From NCBI RefSeq assembly GCF_001522545.3, contig NC_031779.1:3396763-3460762 (forward strand): 64,000 bases of DNA. The letters run 5' to 3'. Source of the stretch: Parus major (Eukaryota > Chordata > Aves > Passeriformes > Paridae). A program made the translations under genes and the position numbers. Within the stretch, counting starts at the first letter, position 1, and each line of letters starts with the position of its first letter. The notes below the pieces were generated by a model, which saw nothing but the letters and a program-made list of their open reading frames with translations, did not search any database and was not told the origin of the DNA. Shown here in pieces: positions 1-12,560 of this stretch.

Positions 1-9
1 TCTCTTTAG

Positions 10-195
10 GTTGATCAGCGAGTGTTTAAGGATTTATTGAGTGAAAAGCTTCCACGACTACATGCTCATTTTGAACAATATAAAGTTGATTATACTCTCA
101 TCACTTTCAACTGGTTTCTTGTGGTTTTTGTGGACAGTGTTGTTAGTGACATCCTTTTCAAAATCTGGGACTCCTTCCTCTATGAGGGACCAAAG
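10..195 (+). CDS. TBC1D2B: TBC1D2B coding exon (third from last)
   Basis: The window opens on a splice acceptor (tctctttag, AG at 8-9). The exon runs 62 complete codons from VDQRVFKDLLSEK to LYEGPK and ends at a GT donor at 196-197. Both ends are in phase 0. It covers the C-terminal half of the TBC domain, including the hydrophobic NWFLVVFVDSVVSDILF core helices. Confidence 0.92.
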
Positions 196-3100
196 GTGAA
201 CTGAATGGGCTGATTTGTTCATTTGTTACCTGATAACAAAGTTCTGTGGTGTTACCGAGTGCAGGGTTTAACCTGCAAAGGTTGTTTGCAAAACTCCTGT
301 CAGTTAAAATGATTGGTAGGAAAAAAAAACAAGGGAAGAACTGTGCATAAATAACCATTCAAAACACTTCCAGCTTTTGGAAATAGGGGCTGGAGCAGGG
401 AAGGTAGATAGAGGGAGAAGTGATGAGAGGGCTCAAGTGCAGCCTGTGCATGAGGAACTCTTGCTGGGAGTTTAAAAAGATGATAATGAGACTCAGTGTA
501 CTCTGTACCTACAAAGCACTAAATATTGTATGTGTTTTTATCAGGTAATATTCCGATTTGCCCTGGCACTATTTAAATACAAAGAAGAGGAAATCTTAAA
601 ACTGCAAGATTCAATGTCTATTTTCAAGTACCTTCGCTATTTCACACGCACCATCCTTGATGCCAGGTGGGTAACTCACACTGGAGTGGCACTGAAGGAC
701 TTTTAGTGGGCCATGGGAGTCTGTCTTGTGGCTTTGGGGTTGTTTTCATCTAGATCCTAATTCAGACATAAAGCAACTAGAGATGCAGCCAACTGCTAGG
801 ATTTGTCATAGGACTTTTATCTAGCAGAGACAAATCAGAAGTGATGTAGGCTTAAATAGTAATTTTTGTGTGTGAATGAGATTACCTTGTTTAGGTGTTG
901 TATCATGGTAGCAACACATCTGAATTTTAACCATAGGTGAAGTTTTTCCTCTGCATTACAGATGTAACTTGTTAGTAAAATATTTTATGATAAATAAAAG
1001 TACATCCTGGCTCAAGCATTAAAGATGTGAGCTGTGTCCCCCACGACTTAGATCCCTTATGCATGGTTAATGCACAGGCTCCTGCCACATCGTTCCAGCT
1101 GATTTTAAGATAAACTTGGAAGCAGAGAATAAATACAAATTAGATACTTTTCTGGTCTTCAGTCTTTGTGTAGGACTTACAGTTGGTAAATTAGGGTCTA
1201 GTGTTCTTAGATTCCTGGTTTCAAGACTGTAGAGCAGCAGGTTAATCTTAAAAAGAAAAGTCATATTGGGATTGGTTTAATGTCTGAAAATGTTTTGCAC
1301 GTCTTTTGAAGCTCGCTGATTTTCAATTTAGAGCAAAATTGTATATTGAAATGTGAGATGTTTCTTTTTAGTGTAATAAACTCCGCATCAATTTAGGCCT
1401 AGACTTTGACTCTTGCTGCAAGAGCTTTATTATTTTTACTTACAGTGTTTCAGTTTCAACTGGAGAGAAGTTAAGGCTGAATAATCTTGTGCTTGAAAGG
1501 GATTGCTGGGATTGATGCAGAGAGAAAAAAATCAATTTTTTTTTTCCTTACCCAATTCAAACAAAATTTTGATAATTAATCAGAGGTGAAGATTAGGCTT
1601 TCCATTCTTTTTCCACTTATGGAAACAATATCTTGATTCTCCTGTCTAAACTTTCTGGTGCTGAAATAACCTGTTTTAAAGATTTCTAAAATTGCTGAAT
1701 TTGGTGGTAACAAAATGAACTAATGAGGGATCATTGGGAAATGGGGAGTTCAGGTGAGGGCAGAATTAAGTACATCAAAGATGCTTGGAATACAGATATG
1801 CTCTGTGCTGATCTGTAAGTCCCTGCCTTTTGGGGTTTTAAGAGTGGAAGCAGAGCAGTGCCACCTAGGGAATATGGATTTGCCTTCTAGGACTGACAGG
1901 ACATGATTCAAACTGTTTGATTTCTTATTCTGCTGTTTGTACCAGTTTTATATCATCATCATTTGAGCAGTACCAAAGCATGTAGAATGAGTTCTTTCTT
2001 GATATGGACAAAAAATGATCCTGTTGTAGAGGGAAAATTCAGAAATATTTATTAGATTAGAATTCATGGATGTTCTGAATGGGTTAAAATCATTCTGCAC
2101 GGAGTTTAAGTTCAAACTCTGTAATAAGAGAAAGGTCTCTACAGACACATGCATAATTATATTCTAGTTACAGGATGTCATAGCTGGGTTTTTTTACAGA
2201 GCCATGGCATGTTGTGTGCAGGTAGAGAAGCTGCTGGAATATGTTCTGTGTAGAAATAGCAGGAAATCATTCCTTGATCACTCAAAAATACAAACCTACC
2301 ATTAAATAAACTGTCCAAAGAAGTTTTCTTAATATTTATTTCTGATAATTCAAATAGAATAAATTAAATATTCCAGTTCCCCTTTTTCCTTAGTAAACAA
2401 TGAGATGTTTTTGGGTGTAGATCAGCAATAATGATGTAGTTGGATGCAGTCTTTTTGGACTGATTAGACTGACCAGTTGCTGGGTTTGCTGGGACTGCAG
2501 GAGGATATGATGCAGTGTGACTCTGGAGGGGGGCTGGATCCTCTGTGGTGCAATTGTGCCCTGGCAAGTTTGGCTTGACACTGGCCCAGAGGTCTCTGTG
2601 CTGCAGGTAGCAGAACCCCAGAATATTCTCACTGTGTTGGTGTTCTGCTTTATCCTTGTCCACATTTGTGTTGTCCCTGGCTTTATCTGGTCTCTTAATT
2701 GTCAGGTTATCTTGATTAACTGGAGGGCTGAGTGGCTTGGGATTGAAGGAGCTGCAGAGGGTTCTGTGGAGGAAGTTATCAAATCTGTAAGGGGTAACTG
2801 GATGTACTGAGCATTCAGTGCAGCCAAGGAAGCTCTGATAGCCAAGCTTATGTCTCCTGCTCAGCATTTCAAGGTGGCTTGGGGAAACTCTTGAGCATTT
2901 GATTACACTTTATCACTTGAAATAACCTTAAGCCTGAATGCTTTATAGAAATTTCTTGAAATATTGATAATATCTGAGACCTATCAAGTGTGAAAGAGAC
3001 CAGAGATATGTGACATATGATAGAAGTCAATATGGATGAAGTTTAAAACTGATTTAAAAGCCCACCAAATATGAATTATTGTCTTCTACCATTGTGTAAT

Positions 3101-3303
3101 CTTGCAGGAAACTGACTGCTATTGCTTTTGGAGACCTGAATCCTTTCCCACTACGCCAGATCAGGAACCGCAGGGCGTATCACCTGGAGAAAGTGCGCCT
3201 GGAGCTGACGGAGCTGGAAGCCATTCGCGAGGACTTCCTGCGCGAGAGAGAGACCTGCGTAGAGAAAAGAGACCTTATTAGTGATGATGAGGAGGACAGC
3301 TGA
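10..3303 (+). CDS. TBC1D2B: TBC1D2B, C-terminal part (spliced, 3 exons; 5' end outside window)
   Basis: Joining 10-195, 545-666 and 3108-3303 gives the last 167 residues of a TBC-domain Rab GTPase-activating protein. Visible blocks are the end of the TBC domain (YTLITFNWFLVVFVDS, then a KIWDSFLYEG block), a helical stretch FALALFKYKEEE, and the family-specific tail FGDLNPFPLRQIRNRRAYHL followed by an acidic SDDEEDS end. The tail pattern fits TBC1D2B better than its paralogue TBC1D2. All junctions are GT-AG and the phases agree (0, then 2). In the family, an N-terminal PH domain and coiled coil precede the TBC domain; both lie upstream of this window. The protein acts on endosomal Rab proteins by accelerating GTP hydrolysis, but the catalytic Arg and Gln fingers are in earlier exons. 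The reading frame is intact. The paralogue TBC1D2 is the main alternative. Confidence 0.92.
545..666 (+). CDS. TBC1D2B: TBC1D2B coding exon (second from last)
   Basis: The acceptor is ttatcag at 538-544 and the donor is GT at 667-668. The exon holds 40 codons plus two bases (VIFRFALALFKYKEEEILKL through TRTILDA, then a split Arg). It is the last helical part of the TBC domain. The split codon is completed by the first base of the next exon. Confidence 0.92.
667..3107 (+). other. TBC1D2B: TBC1D2B intron between the last two coding exons
   Basis: AT-rich intronic DNA of about 2.4 kb. The only notable content is a moderately GC-rich stretch around 2390-2870 that is open on the minus strand for 167 codons (2364-2867) and on the plus strand for 97 codons (2517-2810). 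I recognise neither product and treat both as chance frames. Confidence 0.6.
3108..3303 (+). CDS. TBC1D2B: TBC1D2B last coding exon with stop codon
   Basis: The acceptor is cttgcag, with AG at 3106-3107. The first base completes the split Arg codon. Sixty-four further codons follow, then TGA at 3301-3303. The exon encodes the conserved post-TBC tail: a RNRRAYHLEKVRLELTELEA helix rich in Arg/Lys/Glu, then an acidic terminus. It is locally GC-richer than its introns, as expected for coding DNA. Confidence 0.93.
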
Positions 3304-6300
3304 AACTGCTTGATATAAACTGCTCCTTGGGATCATGACCAAAGTGAGACAACCTCCAAAACACTTTATTAATCCTGTCAAACAGAATGTAAACTCATTG
3401 CATTTGGAAATATGCAGGACAGATTTTCAAATCCCAGGACTTTCAGAAATACCACTTTGTATGGAGGCCAAATAATTCTGTTTACATTTATGTTCATGGA
3501 GTCATTTGTAGAGCACTTAATATCTGTCTCAGTTTAGTCTTTTAGCTGAATTGACAGTTGTTTTCTCACAGTGCACCATTAATGCCTAAATGTGAAACAG
3601 TAAGAAATGTCCATACTCTGTTACATTCATTGCCATTCTGATTTTACAGTTTTTTTGATGTAATCATGTTTTTCGTAGTGCAGGCTCAATGTGAGAGGAC
3701 ATCATATTTCTTGGATTCAGGTTAGCTCAATCTAGCCATTCTTGAGGTCACTAACCAGAAAAGCATGGGAGGAAGATTCCTTTGTCTTTTCCTGAAGTGT
3801 CATGCAATGGGTCACCAAACAGAACACTTGAATATATGTGCTCTAAAGGTAAAATAAGTACCTAAGTACCTATTTTTGTCACTGACTGTTGAGTGTGTAC
3901 TGAAACAGTGATAGCAAACATAATTTCTACTTTTCAGAGCAGCTGTGTTGATAAAGATTCTCATTAATGCAAAGGGGCTTATAGATCAAACTCTATTCAA
4001 TCAATTTTATTTGTATTCACTTTTTTTATTGCAATGGTTTAAAAAGGTCACAACCAAACTCCAGATACTATGGAATAAAGGAGCTTGTCACAGGAGTACC
4101 ATGCTTTAAGAGCTAATTTAAGAAGAAATACAGTGTTCTTTCTGCATGATTGTGGAACTGTTGTACAATAGTGGTAGGGACTGGGTTCATAATACAAATA
4201 TTTACCAATCAGTCAAAGGAATCTAAAGGTCACAATGTGCACACAGGAACTGAAGATCCTTTTCCAACAGAAAAATGCAATATTCTCCTAATGTGCTCAG
4301 CCTTACTGTGAGTGTTGGATGTACTTCCTGCAAGACAGCTGTAAGGAACAACATCTAGGCTGTTGAAATGTGCTATTTCTGCTGTTGAAATTGGTGACTA
4401 GTAGTGCTCATAAATGGTTCTGGGGAGGAGGAGGCTTTCTTTCTTGCTGGCTATTGTCTGGACTTTTGCAATATTTTTTCTTGAACTGTTGGATCTTCAG
4501 AATGTTGGATTGACTGTAATGTGTCATGATAAAACTAGAATTCAAATACTAGCAAAGTATTTCTATTTGGGGAAGTGATTAATTGGCAAAAAAACAAAAC
4601 TAATCATTGGGAAGAGTGAAGTGCGTCAAGCTTGTATTTTATGTGTTTTGCTTTTCAGAAATAGTAGTACTTTATTGGGTGTAATTGTGTAATCATTTTA
4701 GTCAACTTAAGTGTGTACAGAGAGAAATCCTGCTTCTGTTTCACAGCACTTTTTAAAAAGTTTTATTTTAGATAACAGTTGCAGCCTTCTCCAAGTAAGC
4801 ATATTGTAAGTTAGTTTATATGGAAGGGAACTATTTGATCAATGATGAAGTTGTAACTTAGAGGACTAATTTTGATACAAAATTTATGCTTCCTGTATGA
4901 CACATAATTTTTACCTAGCCAGCAAATCTTTGCCAATGAGGAACTGATGGTGTGATCATATTAATTTATACACTATTAGTCTTCAAAAATGTCCCCTACG
5001 TTTGTCTGTGGTAAGCAGTAGTGGGGATTTTTTCTAATTCCCTAGTTACTTTTGGTTGTGTACTGGAGGGCAGGGTTTTGATATTACTGCATGTACTGTA
5101 TTCTTTTTTTACTTACAATCAGTATTTGAATACAAAAATGGGACCAAGTTTTCTAATTTTCTAGTTATGCTGTCTTGGTTTTGAAAGAGCTGGTCTCTAA
5201 GTCAATATGTAATGTAGGCTTTTTGTTTGTATGTTTGTTTTGATATTGTTGTAAAGTGTTAAATGAGTTCTTTTTTAAGGTGAAGATCTTCCTTTCAGTG
5301 AACACAAGTGAAATAGTAAGGTGAAGAATTTAGATTGTTGTACTTACCCTATTCCTACAATCTGTTTTTGTTTGGCTTTGAGTCTTCACTATGAGCTAAT
5401 CCTATGACTTCAGGAGGTGTTTTCAGACTGATTCCATCCAAGTGTTTGGGTTGTGAAGATAAAGCTAACTTTAAGGCAATGGTTCAGGAAGTTCTGTAGC
5501 TGACAAAACAAGACCTGCAATATTACAGGACCATTTTTGTTAGAGTTTTGCTGATGGATCAGCTTGTGTGTGCATGTGTTGCTGTGTTTCATTCTATTAA
5601 GTTGTTTCCGGTTGTACAGTAAAATTAAGTAACTCTGTTTCTTCTGCCACAGTGTGACTGTTACCCATGAATGTTAGGAACCCTGTGGAAGTTGTGTTGT
5701 CTCCAGGTATTTTGACAGCTTGCAGATATGAAATGAGTTTATGCTGTTATGCTCAAGTTTCCAGCAAGCTGTTGGCTTCATTTTGTTAAGTCTTGTTACT
5801 GGTTTAGTGAGAGCTAAAAGGTCAAAAAATTGCAGAGGCTTCTCACCTTTGGCCACTAGAAGTCTCTGTGGAACAAAAATAAGATGCATATAGCAGGAAA
5901 TAACATCAGGGGAACTTGCCTTGCTTGCTGTTGCAAATGTCGTTGTGTGACTTAAGTTTTCTGGGGGTGCTTGAATCTGGTTACCTTGGAGAGCAGTAAC
6001 TCATTAGAGACATGCAGGATACACAGGCAGTATTTAATCCTGATGAAACCAGGCCAAAATACACTGTGCCTCAGTTGTCTGCCAAAGCTGAACTGCATGG
6101 AGCCCAAGAGTTTGTGAGTGAACTTCTGAAGTGGTGCATGAGGTTTACCATTCATGCCAGCCAGACAGGGGGCAATTGACCTGTTCATGCACACAACAAC
6201 TGCCAAAATGGTAATTTAACTTCAAGGCCTTGCATGTAACATGCAAAGAGTTCCCCATATGTGGTTCCCAGAATATGTGATATAACCCAGACCACTAAGT

Positions 6301-6555
6301 TGCATCATGCAGAATATTCCTCTCTCTCTATTCATGTGTGCATAGCTTCCCAGTGAAACTTTTCATTACAGGGTCTATATCTTCTATTAAATAGGCAAAA
6401 AATTGGTGCACTATGCCTCTAGTTATTAGAACTGCACAGTATTTCAGCTTGACCTGTACATGTGTACAGGTAGTGTTATCATCCAGTGTTATCACATTGT
6501 TTGGTGTTCTTTTTACCACCTGTGTAATCAATAAAAATGATTTTTCTGTTGTTCT
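3304..6555 (+). other. TBC1D2B: Probable 3' UTR of TBC1D2B
   Basis: AT-rich, non-coding DNA directly after the stop codon. It carries AATAAA hexamers at 4074-4079 and 6530-6535. The second is followed by a T/G-rich stretch (about 6540-6575) of the kind that marks a cleavage site, so a 3' UTR of about 3.2 kb is plausible. A shorter message ending near 4.1 kb is also possible. The extent is inferred. Confidence 0.5.
6530..6535 (+). terminator. Candidate distal poly(A) signal of TBC1D2B
   Basis: A canonical AATAAA is followed within 10-40 bases by the T/G-rich element tctgttgttctcttcagtg. An earlier AATAAA at 4074-4079 is a possible proximal site. Confidence 0.45.
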
Positions 6556-9500
6556 CTTCAGTGTCTTCTGTGAGAGATTCTCCCCTTTCCCTCAGTGTTT
6601 ATAAACATAATATTTCAGCAAAAAGGAAAGATTTTTTTTTTCTTCCTTAAAAAACATCAAACATGAATGAATGGTCTTAAATTTGACAGAGTTGTATGTT
6701 CAGGCACATAACTGAGAAACGGAAAATTGATTAATTTAATGAAATTGTGTAGCTGTTTAAGTGACTGTTCCCTTAAGTGCCATGTTAAAAATCAGCAATA
6801 TGCGGTACAAGAAATTTGAATCACAAGCAAAAGTGATACTATCTTCACAAAGATTGATGTAAAGAAAAAATAAATTGTTTATTGCTTTATATATTGCTCT
6901 TTTTCTTCCTTTTTTTCCCCCCTGTAATAGATGGAAATATCTGCAGGTGTCATCAGAACAAGCCAGTGGTAGAGCTTGTATTTTTGGCTGATAATGGAGT
7001 CTGAGAGAATCTCTATAAAGGAACATACATGTAAATTTGGCTTTGAAGCATGAAGATGTGAACCATAGACATGTTGCGTGCAGGTGATGCTGGCTGGGTA
7101 AGCTTGTCATTGATATCCTTTATCTTTGGGAGAAGAGGAAGAAATGAGACAAAATTTGCATGAGCATTCACAGGAATTTTCGGAGTTCACACACTTTCTG
7201 GGAAACATATTTGTATAATACCTCCTGACACCCCAAAAACTTCTTTAGGAGGCTTGGTACTGATGTTCTGACAGTCTTTTGTAGTAAAATAAATAATTTC
7301 AGCTGTTTTGAAAATTTAACCAAACTCAATTAATTTGGAAATCAAGTCTCAATATCTGTCTTTCAGGTATGAATTTTGCATTTTGGAATTGATTCCCTTA
7401 AAGAGGTTTGAATACCTCAGCTTCTTCAGCTACGTAACTTAATAGCTTAATGTAAGGGAGGAAAAAATAAGAGTTAGGACATGACTGTAATTGCATATCC
7501 AAGCATGTCTTTCATAGCAGAGGTGAATAGTGCACAGTTCTTGTCCTCTGTCTCTGCTACAGAATGACAAGCTGTTATAGGAGTAGATATTGGCACAGCT
7601 GGAAATCTGTTCAAAGGGGTTGCAAAACAGGATAGAGATCATCAGTTGAGGCAGAACACAACTATGGCCTAAAGACCTCGTGTCCTGTTTACTGAAAGTT
7701 TATAGTCAGAGAAATAAACAGAAAATTCTGGGAAGAGAGTGCATGGAGAGCAATGTCCTCACTTGGATACTTGGCATGCTTAGCTTGAGTAGGTTGTACA
7801 GCTGCTGGGGCCTGTAAAGAACAGCTGAGACTCCCATTTGCTCCTTGGAACTAAGCTTGAAGCATCTGCTCTCAATGGGATTGCAATAAGGGTGTGAGTG
7901 TGGCTGATGTATGTTAAAAACCTGGTTCCTAAGAAATGCATAACTTAGGATAAACACAGCTGGCATACTCTGAACCAAGACCAAATACCTGCAGAGTCTA
8001 TGCTCTGTGTGCCTCAGAGATGCAGAGAACACACTGAATCTGCTGGTATTACAAGGTATCAGGTGTTCCTTCTTTGGGATTTTCAGAAGTGCTAAGCATA
8101 GCTTCCTTATCTGCAGCTCCCTAACCTCAACAGAAAGCAGAATCCATGTAGTGCTGAAGCATTAAGAATTCCCACACATGAAATATGTTCCCTCAGATAA
8201 TGCAAAGGAAGGGTGTGCTCTGCCTTGGAAACTTCCCCCCTAGAAAATAAGGTAGAAGGTTAAATCAGTAGTTAGCAGAGTGGTATTTGCACTGTGATGA
8301 TCTGCTGGAAAAGCTACATTTGTCCACAGTTCAAGGATACCCACCTGTAGTGACAGCTTTTCAGAGCATGAGACTAGAAAGCAAAATGCAGGACCATATA
8401 CTTGGTATAAATGATAAAATAGTGTTGGCTTCCACATTCATAGGTTAGCATTTTCCATCACAAGTATTTTGATATAGTACAACTTATACTTACTTTTAAC
8501 TGCTTTATATAGTCTGTCAGTTTATGTATGCATTGTATAGTTCATACGAATAGTAGTATAATAAATATATTATAGGCCTTAGCAAAATGTTAAAAGAGAG
8601 GCTAAAATATTTCTATGTAGCAAATTCAGACAATAGTGTAAAGTAATAATAAGGCAATAGTGACAAGAAACAGAGCATAAGCAGCTGGGAAGGATTTATC
8701 TACTATCGGTTCTATCAGGGATGGTGAACCAACAGGATAAGACTACGGGAAAAATAAAATATATGGAACTAATTTACAGAATGTCCTGCAGACAAGTCAG
8801 AGCTTAAAACCAAACGAGAGTTCCTAGAGCATCAAAAACTCAAAGGAAGGTTTGGATAATGTATAAGCTAATGAATATGCATGTAACCCCAGCAATGTAA
8901 CCATATATAGAGAACAGGATTTTAAGCTACCTCTGTGATCTTTGGCCATTTGCCAAAAGCACCCCAGCACTGGATTATTTCATCCTTTATAAAATTAAAA
9001 ATTCTAAAGAGTGAACTCTGTTTTTCACATACTGAATGTGATTTTAAAAACCACAGTTATTAAAAATATATACCTCCAGTAATTAAAACATTCAATGCTG
9101 GAATATTCCTGGTAAATTAAGATGTCTTTGGCCAACTAAGATTCCCTCAGTCTTGAGCAGCTGCATCCTGCCTTTGTCTCTCAAATGTTATGTACCTTTG
9201 GTGTGTATAAACCAGCTAGGTTGTGTAGGGAGTTGTCCCTGAGATGTCAAGTTTGAGCTGATGAATAGAATCAGTGATGTCTTCAGGCACTGTGATTATT
9301 GATTAAACTGTGGAATAAGTTATTTGCCTGTTTTATGAACTGCAGGTGTTGTTTTTCTGGTTTTTAATCCTGGAACTCCCCATTTGGAACATAAGGTGTG
9401 AGTTTCCTACTTTGTCACTTCTAAAGGAAGCTTGTAAATGTATGGCTGCAGTGTTTGCCTGGTGCTGCCCACTTGAAACACTGCTCAGGTTTGATTTTTC

Positions 9501-9734
9501 TGTTCTTGTCCTGTATGTAAATAAAGGCTTTTACCCTCATCCAAAGATGTTACAAAGAAGTCTTGAGTTAGTGTTTCAAGGGTGAATAACAGAACCATGA
9601 AAGAACAACATCCTAATTAGGCAGAACCTGTATTTGAGCTTACAAGCCCTATGGACGTGGCAGCAGGGGTGGGATTCAATCTACCTTTGCTGCTCTTGGA
9701 AACCTTTACTCAAAGTGAGGTTATTCTGGGTCCA
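6556..9734. other. Intergenic region without recognised genes
   Basis: Unique-looking AT-rich DNA with no exon that I can assign. The stretch 8560-8990 has an LTR-like feel (a TATA-like catatatagag near 8911 and an AT-rich flank), but no ends or target duplication could be fixed. Short open frames on either strand match no family that I know. Confidence 0.5.
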
Positions 9735-10234
9735 TGAGGTGGTGCCAGACTCAGCCTGCTAGCTCACCACACCACAGAGTGGGCTGCTCTCAGGAGTAAA
9801 AACTCCAGGTGCAGCTTAGCTAGGTCAGAGGCTCTACAGCACAGGAATAGTTTGAGTGCCAGAGGTGGAGGTAAAGACGAGGGAGAGGTCTTCTGTATAG
9901 GTTCCAGAAAGGGTTTATTCTTCTGTAGGGTCCAGGAATGAAAGACAATAAACACAGCTGTGCAGGGGTTTAAATAGGGGGGGGTCTCAAAGGGAGAGTA
10001 CAATTTCCAAACAATAAGGAGTACAGAGGGGAAGATCCCAGGGTGGGATATACAGTCCACCAACATATAGGGGAGCACAAGAAGAGGGAACAATTTAAAG
10101 AAACCAATAGGGCAGCAAAGATTAGGGGATTTCCAAAGTAGGGATGGGTACAAAAAGGGGGATTGACAAGAAACTTTCTGGTCCAAGGAGCTGGTATAAA
10201 GGGGAATTGACAGGTAGTGGGAGGAGGAACAGGG

Positions 10235-10588
10235 AACTTTTGTGACAGGTTTTCTGAGCCTGAGAGAGTTTCAGCCTGTCAGGGGCTCATCTGTTCCCAG
10301 GGGAAAAGTTCCTGGGGACAGTTTTCTCTCCAGGATTGTGTTATTGTAAATAGATTATATTTCTCCAAACAATACTGAACAGATGTTCTTGGTGAGTTTT
10401 CTCTGGTCCCACCAATGGGACCAAAGGGGGTGTTGTTCCTTCTACCAATCAGGGTAACCTGGTGGGAGAATCTTTATAAGGGTTGAGAAAACCCTGAAAT
10501 AAAGGCTTTCTTTGCCTCACGAAGCAGATGTGTGTGTCAGATTATCTGAAGAATCCTCAATACATTGTGTTCATCAGCGACAAACTTT
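10235..10588 (+). repeat. Target-site duplication pair AACTTT flanking the solo LTR
   Basis: The hexamer AACTTT occurs immediately before the LTR (10235-10240) and immediately after it (10583-10588). The span given covers both copies. Removing the LTR and one copy restores a continuous flanking sequence. Confidence 0.85.
10241..10582 (+). mobile_element. Solo LTR of an endogenous retrovirus, 342 bp, with 6-bp target duplication
   Basis: The element begins TGTGACAG and ends CAGCGACA, so it has TG...CA termini. It is flanked by perfect direct repeats AACTTT at 10235-10240 and 10583-10588. Inside, in order, are a CCAAT motif (accaatc, about 10444), a TATA box (tttataagg, about 10472) and AATAAA (10498-10503), which is a standard U3-R-U5 layout on the plus strand. 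A 6-bp duplication fits an alpha/beta-retrovirus-like (ERVK-type) integrase. There is no internal region, so it is probably the product of LTR-LTR recombination. Confidence 0.85.
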
Positions 10589-10760
10589 CTGGATATAGGG
10601 GTAGGTCTAGGGGAAAACAGATGTCAAGGTAGGAATGTACAACTTAACAATATAAGGGGGAATGGAACAAACCATTTGTAAATTAAATACACTACAAAAT
10701 AACAAAACACAGGTCTAGGGAGAGCTTGACCCAATTTCAAAAACAGTTGTAGTCTCTCAG

Positions 10761-11934
10761 GGTGTTTTGTTCCCTTCCTTGCAGCTGGGAGCAAACAAAA
10801 GCAGTGGCCTTCCTCATGTTCCCTTTGCTCTGAGAATTTTGTAGTATGATTGCTGTGACTTCCACGTGATCATATCCCACTGTAAAACTAAAGGTGAGAA
10901 ATTAAATATCTTTATTTCCCTTTGAGAGAGTTCTGAATGCTTCTACTGCCATTTGAACTATTTACTATTGCTCCTGTTTCCTGTTCTCCACCCTGTGTAG
11001 TATCAGATGCAGCCACTTTCCTTTTGGACTTGGAAGAGCTGGGTGGAACTCATAGGCTGTGGACACCACTCCCAGGGCCAGCAATCAAGGGCACAGTTCA
11101 GTCCTCTTGACTTGGGACAAGCCAAGTTTCTTTTTAACTGTGGTAATAAAAACCACTGCCTTTAGGTACTTGCCTAAAACAAAATCACTCTTAAATTTAT
11201 CTATCTTCACACTTTACTGCACAGGAAAACATCCTGCTTATTTGTGTATGATAATTTGCCATTGTGTTACATTAATCATATAGAGGTTTGGAAATGAAGG
11301 CAATTTATTTTGAAGGTGTGAACAACCCTACATCATTTCTCATTAGCAAATGATGGATATTAACCTGCCTCAAAGAAATGTAAGAACTCCTAAGAGTGTT
11401 TACTGCAGTTACTGTGTGCCAAATAAAGCCAGAGAAAATCTAGTTTTGCAGGTTTTGGGGATGTCATTATGATAGGAGAGTGAACAGATGAAGGATGCCA
11501 TTGTTGGAAGCCAGCTCTGGGGCTGTGGCAGCTTGGGAAGCAGGATGGCAGAGGTTTGTTAGAGCCGTGCATGTGAAGGCAGCTGGAGCTGCACAGTGAG
11601 GTCTGGGAGCCTGTGCTATTCTTTATCACAGTGGTCTCTTGAAACAATGGGCAATTTCACTGGGTAGCAGCGAGTTTCAGACCACGCAGTAACCAATCTG
11701 GGTTTGTGTTTCAGCTTGCATAGAATACAGAAACAAAGCTTATACCACTTAAGTGCCTCTCAATTGGATTTGCCTCCTCAGTCCTATTTTCTTGGTATTG
11801 CCTCCACGTATCCTGTATCTACTAAAGCAAGGAAATGGGATTCTACATCTGAGATGTTTCCCAGTCAGCCTGGGTGAGCTGTGTTGGTCTGGAAGGCTTT
11901 GACCTGGCCCAGTTTGAGGCATCTGCATCCCATC
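10761..11934. other. Intergenic DNA upstream of the DAPK2 CpG island
   Basis: Mixed-composition DNA with no recognised exon. It becomes GC-richer toward the island. Nothing further can be assigned. Confidence 0.5.
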
Positions 11935-12560
11935 AGGGACAGTGCAGGGCTGGCACAGCCCGGGTGGTGCCGGGTGTCCCGGAGGCTGTATCGGCTCCAG
12001 ACAGGATTGCTGAGGCCGGGGGGACTGCCCCGGTGCCCCTGCGGCCAGCCCGGCACCGCCCACCCGCTCCTCACGGGGCTGCCCTGGGCGGAGCGTGGAG
12101 CCAGGCCCCTCCCTCAGCCGGCCGGGCCCCTCCGCCCTCAGCCCCCGCCCGCTCCGGCCCGACCCTGCGCGCCAGGGAGCCCGGCGGACGCGGTAAGCCC
12201 CCTCAGTCCCCTCAGCTGGCAGCGCCTCCGCAGCTTCCCCTGTCCGTGTTCCTCTGGGTCCGTCACTTGCCCTGAGTCGCCCTCATGGCGCTCCCGCTCC
12301 GTGTCCTGCCCGTGCCGCGGTTCAGGGGCTGAGGTGTTGCGGCTGTGCAGCCCCTCTGGCCGGGCAGCTCCGGGGCCTGCGGCCGGTCCCTGCCGCGGGG
12401 CTGCCGGGGTACGAACCTCTGGCCTCCTCACGGTGTCTGCACTGGCTCTGTGAGTGCCCGCAGCCGCCAGCCGGGGGGAAAGGCAGCTCCCCACAACATC
12501 CCCGCCACGGGCAGCTTTATCCCCGAGCAGGTCCCACAGGGCCCGGGCCATGCAGCGGTT
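11935..12560 (+). promoter_or_regulatory. DAPK2: CpG island, probable DAPK2 promoter and non-coding first exon
   Basis: A sharply GC-rich block with dense CpG, GGGCGG-type Sp1-like motifs and no TATA box lies in otherwise AT-rich DNA, 3.5-4 kb upstream of the first DAPK2 coding exon. It contains a strong splice donor (gacgcg then gtaagc, GT at 12193-12194). A leader exon ending at 12192 could therefore splice to the DAPK2 start exon. Open frames on both strands here reflect high GC and are not credible proteins. The position and donor are seen; assignment to DAPK2 is inferred. Confidence 0.6.

Larger units (their letters stand above)
9735..10760 (-). mobile_element. Old antisense LTR-like element, interrupted by a younger solo LTR
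   Basis: Read on the minus strand, this block has the order expected of an LTR: a TATA-like TTTAAATA (9969-9976 on the plus strand), then a poly(A) signal (TTTATT at 9914-9919, the complement of AATAAA). A long purine-rich plus strand follows. It is open on the minus strand for 140 codons (9764-10186), with no recognised product. The younger LTR at 10241-10582 splits it. The outer boundaries are approximate and no target duplication for the older element was found. Confidence 0.45.

Noticed and set aside
8560..8995. Possible AT-rich LTR
   Set aside because: A TATA-like site exists, but no TG...CA ends, poly(A) order or target duplication could be established.
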